Shown: piece by piece, positions 59,715 to 64,000 of the stretch
Position numbering within the stretch: position 1 is the stretch's first letter
How the letters are laid out: each line of letters starts with the position of its first letter
Origin: Bacteroidota bacterium
Lineage (GTDB): Bacteria; Bacteroidota; Bacteroidia; Bacteroidales; Dysgonomonadaceae
DNA length: 64,000 nt
NCBI GenBank assembly: GCA_023399295.1
Contig: JAEWQF010000037.1
Location: forward strand, 17,691-81,690
Direction: 5' to 3'
The notes under the pieces: model-generated
What the model was told of the DNA's origin: nothing
Seen by the model: only the letters and a program-made list of their open reading frames with translations
Databases searched by the model: none
Translations under genes and position numbers: made by a program

Positions 59715-60688
59715 TATTCCGCTGTTCCTTTAATGGGCTGTATGGTGCCGTCAGGATTGTACTTCAGCTCTGTCACTTTCAGGCTTCGGAGCCATGTCTT
59801 GCCTTCCGAGGGTACGCAGTCGTGGTGAAAGAGATACCATTTCCCCTTGTACTCCACGATGGCGTGGTGGGTGGTCCATCCCACCACGGGTGTGAGAATC
59901 ACACCCTGATAGGTGAAAGGCCCGTAGGGATTGTCGCCAATGGCATAACAGATCAGATGGGTGTCACCGGTGGAGTAGGTGAAGTAATACTTGCCATTGT
60001 AGTGGTGCATCCAGGATGCCTCGAAGAAGCGGCGTTCGGTATCACCAGCTGTCAGAGGGGCCCCCTTTTCATCCAGGATCACCAGATCACGGGGTTCTTC
60101 CGCAAATTCCAGCATATCCTCTCTGAGCCGTGCCACCTTCGGGCAGAGCGCTTTTTCGTCACCCTCCGGCAACTGGGCGCATTCCAATGCCTTGTTGTTG
60201 CGGTAGCGTTGCAGCTGTCCACCCCATAAACCACCGAAATAGATGTAATATGCACCATCCTTGTCGGGCCAGATGCAGGGGTCGATGCTGTAGCTGCCCT
60301 TGATGGGGTTCTCTTGAGGGAGGAAAGGTCCTTCCGGCTTGTCGCTGATTGCGACGCCAATGCGGAAGATGTCATTTTTGTCTTTCAACGGGAAGTACAT
60401 GTAGTATTTCCCGTTCCGGAAGGCAACATCACTGTCCCATAGCTGTCGTCCTGCCCAAGGAATCTCTTCGGTGCGGAGCACCACGCCGTGGTCGGTCACC
60501 TCACCCTGCTCCACATCATCCATTGAGAAGACATGGTAATCCTTCATATTGAAATGGTCCCCGTTGTCATTCTCCGGAATGCCACTTTCCCAATCGTGGG
60601 AGGGATAGATGTATAGTCGGCCGTTGAAAACGTGTACTGCCGGGTCGGCCATGTAATCACCAGGCACGAGATATCTTGGATCGTTCAT
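59714..60688 (-). CDS. GH43 glycoside hydrolase (beta-xylosidase/arabinofuranosidase)
   Basis: Five-bladed beta-propeller hydrolase, 324 residues, with no signal peptide, so cytosolic. The three GH43 catalytic residues are visible: Asp15 in MADPAVH (base), Asp136 in SIDPCIW (pKa modulator) and Glu223 in FFEASWMHHYNGKYYF (acid). Acting on imported xylo-oligosaccharides as a beta-xylosidase is the simplest role next to the GPH transporter; arabinofuranosidase is possible. Lies between GH10 and GH67 in the operon. Confidence 0.93.
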   Translation of the reverse strand: MNDPRYLVPGDYMADPAVHVFNGRLYIYPSHDWESGIPENDNGDHFNMKDYHVFSMDDVEQGEVTDHGVVLRTEEIPWAGRQLWDSDVAFRNGKYYMYFPLKDKNDIFRIGVAISDKPEGPFLPQENPIKGSYSIDPCIWPDKDGAYYIYFGGLWGGQLQRYRNNKALECAQLPEGDEKALCPKVARLREDMLEFAEEPRDLVILDEKGAPLTAGDTERRFFEASWMHHYNGKYYFTYSTGDTHLICYAIGDNPYGPFTYQGVILTPVVGWTTHHAIVEYKGKWYLFHHDCVPSEGKTWLRSLKVTELKYNPDGTIQPIKGTAE

Positions 60689-60708
60689 CTTGATTTTGTT
60701 TTATTGGG

Positions 60709-61845
60709 TTATTCGTCTGTCAGGGCGATCAATTGTTGCACCACCGGTTTGGGCTGGTAGTTGCGGTCGAAGAGCAGCGGATAGTCGCTTCTGCCCGGGA
60801 TGGGCCAGTCGTTGCGCCAGCTGTCCTTGTCGGTCAAGCCCCAGAGTGTGACACGGCTGATCTTCTCCTGATGCTTCAGAAAGAGAGAGAAGAAGTCGGT
60901 GTAACGCTTGTTGAAGGCAGCCTCCACCTCTTCGGGCAGTCCCTCGGCATAGGGATTCATCTGCTCCTGGTATTCCGCAGTGAGCGATACTTCTGCTGTT
61001 TCGCCGGCTGGGAAGGGGAGCAGCGTGATGTCCATCTCGGTGATCATCACCTGCACACCCAGGGCCGCAAATGCTTCGATGCTCTTCTCGAACTCGCCGA
61101 TATCGGGATAATCCAACCCCATATGACCCTGCATGCCGATGCCATCAATCTGTATTCCCTCTTCCTGGAGCTTCTTCACCAATGCCACCACACTGTTGCG
61201 TTTGCCTTCCTGTGACATGGCGTAATCGTTGTAATAAAGCTCCGCATCGGGATCTGCTTCGTGGGCAAACTGAAATGCCAGTTTGATGTACTCCTCCCCA
61301 ATGATCTCGTAGAACTTGGTGTTGCGCCACGATCCGTCGTCGAGGACTGCCTCGTTCACCACATCCCAGCCATCCACACGACCTTTGTAACGCCCTACCA
61401 CTGTGTGGATATGGCTGCGCATCCGCTCTATCATCACCTCACGCGTCACATCCTCGCCGTTTTCATCGATGAAAAACCAGTCAGGGGCTTGTGAGTGCCA
61501 GATCAGAGTATGACCTACCAGATGCATGTTGTTCGCTTCACCAAAGGCAACGAATCGATCGGCCTCATCGAAGAAAAAGACCCCTTCTGTAGGTTGGAGG
61601 TGCATGCTTTTCATGCAGTTTTCAGCAACGATCGAGTTGAAGTGGTCCCGGATCAGTTGCATGCCGAGCGTGTCGTTGCCAAAATTGTGACTGGCGTTCA
61701 TGGCAGTACCGATGAGGAACTTATCCTCAAAGGCATCCTTCAGTGAAGGCGCTTGCTCTTGTTTTGGAGTGGAGCAACTCATTTGAAGAAAGGTGAGAAT
61801 GAACACTCCGACCCACAGCGTGTCGAACATCTTTGTTGTCTTCAT
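60709..61845 (-). CDS. Endo-1,4-beta-xylanase, GH10 lipoprotein
   Basis: 378 residues from MKTTKMFDTLWVG; 17 further upstream codons are left out as not signal-like. The lipobox is LQMS-Cys24, so the enzyme is membrane-anchored, in the periplasm or on the surface. GH10 features: GTAMNASHNF, VAENCMKSMHLQP, GHTLIWHSQAPDWF, acid/base Glu165 in WDVVNEAV, nucleophile Glu270 in VMITEMDITLL, and VTLWGLTDKDSWR. Family length is normal for a single-domain enzyme without a carbohydrate-binding module. Confidence 0.96.
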   Translation of the reverse strand: MKTTKMFDTLWVGVFILTFLQMSCSTPKQEQAPSLKDAFEDKFLIGTAMNASHNFGNDTLGMQLIRDHFNSIVAENCMKSMHLQPTEGVFFFDEADRFVAFGEANNMHLVGHTLIWHSQAPDWFFIDENGEDVTREVMIERMRSHIHTVVGRYKGRVDGWDVVNEAVLDDGSWRNTKFYEIIGEEYIKLAFQFAHEADPDAELYYNDYAMSQEGKRNSVVALVKKLQEEGIQIDGIGMQGHMGLDYPDIGEFEKSIEAFAALGVQVMITEMDITLLPFPAGETAEVSLTAEYQEQMNPYAEGLPEEVEAAFNKRYTDFFSLFLKHQEKISRVTLWGLTDKDSWRNDWPIPGRSDYPLLFDRNYQPKPVVQQLIALTDE

Positions 61846-61870
61846 AATTGTTTTTTGTGCATTGTACTTG

Positions 61871-63280
61871 TCAGTCTTGTCTTGCCTCAATCTCAATATT
61901 GAGCCTGTCGATCACATCATCTTCCAGCTCGTAGCGGGAGATGACGAACATAGCAACGATCAGCAACAGGGCGGGGATCACCGCAACCAACCAAAGGATT
62001 CCCTGTTCCACCAACGGGGTCTGTGTGATGGCGTTCTTCTCGTCAAATCCCACGAAAGCCAGTACAAAACCGGGCACCACACCGCCCAGTGCCATCCCTG
62101 CCTTGAAGAAGATACCGGTGAGTGCATTGACGATACCCGAGATGCGACGGCCGGTTTTGTGCTCACCATAGGAGATCACCTCCGGCACCAGTGCCCACAT
62201 ATAGCCTGTGGCTACGATCACACCGGTCGATTTGATAAATTGTGCCACCAACACCAGCCAGACCTGTGTCTTTAGTGCAGGTATCACCGAAATGGCATAA
62301 AGCAGTCCCATGCCAAAAATCGCCACAGAGAGAAAGACATAGAACATCTGTTTCTTGCCGATCGCCCGTTTAATGGCTGGTACCATCGGCATGAAGATGA
62401 AAGCCGGGATGGAGCCAAGGGCCATGAAGTAGGGGACCATGTCGGGGGCGTGCACATTGTAGATCATGTAATAGGAGCCTGCCGAGTTGCCGATGGCCAT
62501 CATGGCAAATGCGGTGATGAAGAAGAACGCCAACACGCGCAGGGGGCGATTTCTGAGGAACTCTGTCCAGAGGTCTGACACCTTCACATCATGGGTGTCC
62601 TTCTCATCCATCACCACACGCTCTTTCGTCTGGGTGTAGCAGAAAATCAGGAGCAGCAGTCCGACCAGTGCATAGATTGTCATGGTGATGAACCAGGCAT
62701 TGCCCGACTCGGCAGAGTTGATGCGTCCGTCGGGGGATAGACTTTTCACGATGATGGGGATCCCATAGGCAACAGCCAGTCCTCCCAGGTTCGCAAGGAA
62801 CATACGGGTTGCAGTCAACTTGGTGATCTCATCGGTGTCACGGGTGAGCGAGGCATTCAATGCCCCGTAGGGTACATTCACCAGCGTGTATGCCATCGAC
62901 ATGCCCACATAGGTGATGTAGGCGTAGAGGAGTGAGCCGGAGAATCCGTTCCAGAAACAGAGGATGGCAAACCCCGTCAGTGGCACCCCTCCCAGTATCA
63001 GCCAGGAACGGTATTTCCCCATCTTCGGATTCTGCTTATCCACAAATGCTCCCACGATGGGATCCCACACCACGTCGATGAGCCTGACAATCAGGAACAT
63101 CACTGCGGCCGTTGCGGCCGGTAGGCCGAAGACATTGGTGTAGAAGATCAGAAGATACATTGATACCGTCTGGTAGATAAGGTTCTGTGCCAGGTCGCCC
63201 GAACCGAAACCGATACGCTGTACCTGTGAAAGCTTGTAAAAGCCACGTGACTCGCGCTTTGTTGCCGTCAGTTCTTCCAT
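61871..63280 (-). CDS. GPH-family sugar:cation symporter (xyloside transporter)
   Basis: MFS-like glycoside-pentoside-hexuronide symporter, 469 residues from MEELTATKRES, with twelve helices. Typical parts: RIGFGSGDLAQNLIYQTVSMYLLIFYTNVFG, VWDPIVGAFVDKQNPKMGKYRSWLILGGVPL (GPH loop 2-3 motif), YTLVNVPYGALNASLT, and LVPEVISYGEHKTGRR. The frame extends 26 codons further upstream but the chosen Met starts the conserved region. First gene of the xylan operon; its substrate is probably xylobiose, xylo-oligosaccharide or aldouronate. Confidence 0.92.
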   Translation of the reverse strand: MEELTATKRESRGFYKLSQVQRIGFGSGDLAQNLIYQTVSMYLLIFYTNVFGLPAATAAVMFLIVRLIDVVWDPIVGAFVDKQNPKMGKYRSWLILGGVPLTGFAILCFWNGFSGSLLYAYITYVGMSMAYTLVNVPYGALNASLTRDTDEITKLTATRMFLANLGGLAVAYGIPIIVKSLSPDGRINSAESGNAWFITMTIYALVGLLLLIFCYTQTKERVVMDEKDTHDVKVSDLWTEFLRNRPLRVLAFFFITAFAMMAIGNSAGSYYMIYNVHAPDMVPYFMALGSIPAFIFMPMVPAIKRAIGKKQMFYVFLSVAIFGMGLLYAISVIPALKTQVWLVLVAQFIKSTGVIVATGYMWALVPEVISYGEHKTGRRISGIVNALTGIFFKAGMALGGVVPGFVLAFVGFDEKNAITQTPLVEQGILWLVAVIPALLLIVAMFVISRYELEDDVIDRLNIEIEARQD

Positions 63281-63378
63281 TGTTCTCTCTTTGTTTTTGA
63301 TTGGTATAAGTTTTTTGTCGTTCCGAAGTATTGTTCCCAGATTATTCCTCTCCTTCACAGAATGTGACCCTTTTTATG

Positions 63379-63394
63379 CTGTGCACGTGCACAG
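63379..63394. promoter_or_regulatory. 16-bp perfect palindrome, candidate operator
   Basis: CTGTGCACGTGCACAG with central CG, about 85 bp downstream of the predicted transcription start and 99 bp before the MFS start. The form resembles LacI-family operators. No second copy was seen in the window. Confidence 0.45.
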
Positions 63395-63478
63395 TTTTAC
63401 TGACAAAAAAAATCACCAAGGATGCAATACGCAATTGATCGTTGAAATGTTGCAAATACGGTTTTACATTGATCGATA

Positions 63479-63486
63479 CAAAAATA
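63479..63486 (-). promoter_or_regulatory. -7 promoter box of the xylan operon
   Basis: TATTTTTG on the minus strand. Two TTG sequences lie 13 and 16 bp upstream, closer than the usual 19, so the -33 element is unclear. The predicted leader is about 190 nt. Confidence 0.45.
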
Positions 63487-63681
63487 GACTTATTTTTTGC
63501 AACAAGTGGGGTGAAATGAGGAAAAGCTGCATCGAAATAATCAATACTATATATAGAATTGATGCATATCTAAATGAATTGTATGTTGATTCCCGTGGAT
63601 AAGCCCATTCGATGGCGCTCTCTTGCAGCCATTTCTTGATATGCAGCACACCACACCCGATATCCGGCATGTTTATAAATA

Positions 63682-63713
63682 CAATCATGTCCCTCATTCG
63701 AGGGACATGATTG
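63682..63713 (-). terminator. Perfect hairpin after susD, terminator-like
   Basis: CAATCATGTCCCTC and GAGGGACATGATTG form a 14-bp perfect stem with an ATTC-type 4-nt loop, 10 bp after the susD stop. No T run follows on either strand, so it may be a processing or stability hairpin instead of a strong terminator. Confidence 0.5.
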
Positions 63714-63722
63714 CAATTCATA

Positions 63723-64000
63723 TCAGTAACCGGGGTTCTGATAGGCAGCCTTTTCTTCTTCACTCATGGTCATCCCGTCGATCTGTCCCTGTGGAATGGG
63801 ACGCAGGTAGTGATGTTTTTCGATGGTACGGGTGTATACCACCGGCGTATGGTCACCAGCAGCCGAACCACAAATGGTATAGGTTGCTGCCAGTTCCGCC
63901 CATTTCTGGGTTCGGACCAGGTCATACCAGCGATGTCCTTCACCGAACAGTTCGCGACTTCGTTCAGCCAGAATGTAGTTGATGTCGATGGTGGCAGGAG
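63723..64000 (-). CDS. SusD/RagB family outer-membrane lipoprotein, C-terminal fragment
   Basis: Only the last 92 codons are in the window; the gene continues past the right edge. The minus-strand translation INYILAERSRELFGEGHRWYDLVR... and ...HHYLRPIPQGQ... ending AAYQNPGY is the diagnostic SusD C-terminus (ER-ELxGEGxRWxDL, then LxPIP and YQNPGY stop). SusD proteins bind glycans at the cell surface with a SusC TonB-dependent channel, which is expected further right. It probably captures xylan fragments for the enzymes encoded downstream. Confidence 0.9.
   Translation of the reverse strand, partial: PATIDINYILAERSRELFGEGHRWYDLVRTQKWAELAATYTICGSAAGDHTPVVYTRTIEKHHYLRPIPQGQIDGMTMSEEEKAAYQNPGY

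Larger units (their letters stand above)
63281..63722 (-). promoter_or_regulatory. Leader and promoter region of the xylan operon
   Basis: A 442-bp gap between the MFS gene and susD on the same strand. It contains a -7 box, a perfect 16-bp palindrome in the leader and a 14-bp hairpin after susD (all listed). Short open frames here (63291 plus strand, 63464 minus strand) lack family similarity and overlap the regulatory sites. Confidence 0.6.

Noticed and set aside
63464..63763. 99-codon minus-strand open frame before the xylan operon
   Set aside because: It runs through the susD stop region, the 14-bp hairpin and the operon promoter. Its sequence resembles nothing known.

Overview
The window looks like chromosomal DNA of a Bacteroidota member, most likely order Bacteroidales (family not resolved; the Dysgonomonadaceae are a guess). 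Evidence seen in the sequence: a SusD-type outer-membrane protein, a fimbrillin-like lipoprotein, paired ExbD proteins, an anaerobic sulfatase-maturating radical SAM enzyme, and repeated promoters of the Bacteroidota type (-7 box TAnnTTTG, sometimes with TTG about 19-20 bp upstream) rather than sigma70 sites. Starts were often moved inward from the longest open frame to fit family N-termini and these promoters. There is no phage, insertion sequence, CRISPR array or integrase; coding density is high.

1-15 kb holds mostly housekeeping genes: a 5'-truncated polyprenyl synthetase, a hypothetical protein, a TatD nuclease, tRNA-Ser(GGA), an ExbB / small membrane protein / ExbD / ExbD energy-transduction operon, anSME, DoxX, a small structured RNA with its own promoter and terminator, pepT-gcvT, a flippase-like membrane protein, an SDR, folD, ffh and a CDF transporter. 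15.1-22.7 kb is a V-type ATPase operon (E, DUF2764, A, B, D, I, K) whose K subunit has the complete Na+ ligand set. 23-34 kb carries a MATE transporter, a gap filled with three short-period tandem repeat arrays, a LOG-like protein, an RND tripartite efflux operon, an SGNH esterase and a fimbrillin-like lipoprotein.

33.8-50.4 kb is a deoxysugar region. An AraC regulator, rhaT, rhaA and rhaB run leftwards. Divergently, a seven-gene cluster runs rightwards: E2, E3 and a fused E1 of a 2-oxoacid-dehydrogenase-type complex, then a PHP-domain protein, a class II aldolase-SDR fusion, a zinc alcohol dehydrogenase and a tandem class II aldolase. No stand-alone rhamnulose-1-phosphate aldolase of the RhaD type was recognised beside rhaTAB, so the aldolases of the rightward cluster may supply that step. 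The role of the acyl-CoA-forming complex is unexplained. This is the best candidate for an undescribed system.

50.4-64 kb is a glucuronoxylan utilisation locus on the minus strand: SusD (partial), a GPH-type sugar symporter, GH10 xylanase, GH43, GH67 alpha-glucuronidase, uxuA, an SDR likely to be the mannonate oxidoreductase, xylB and xylA, ended by a strong terminator, then a sialate-O-acetylesterase-like enzyme outside that terminator. A 16-bp perfect palindrome lies in the operon leader. The genes form a path from xylan to xylulose 5-phosphate and from glucuronate to 2-keto-3-deoxygluconate, lacking only uronate isomerase within the window.
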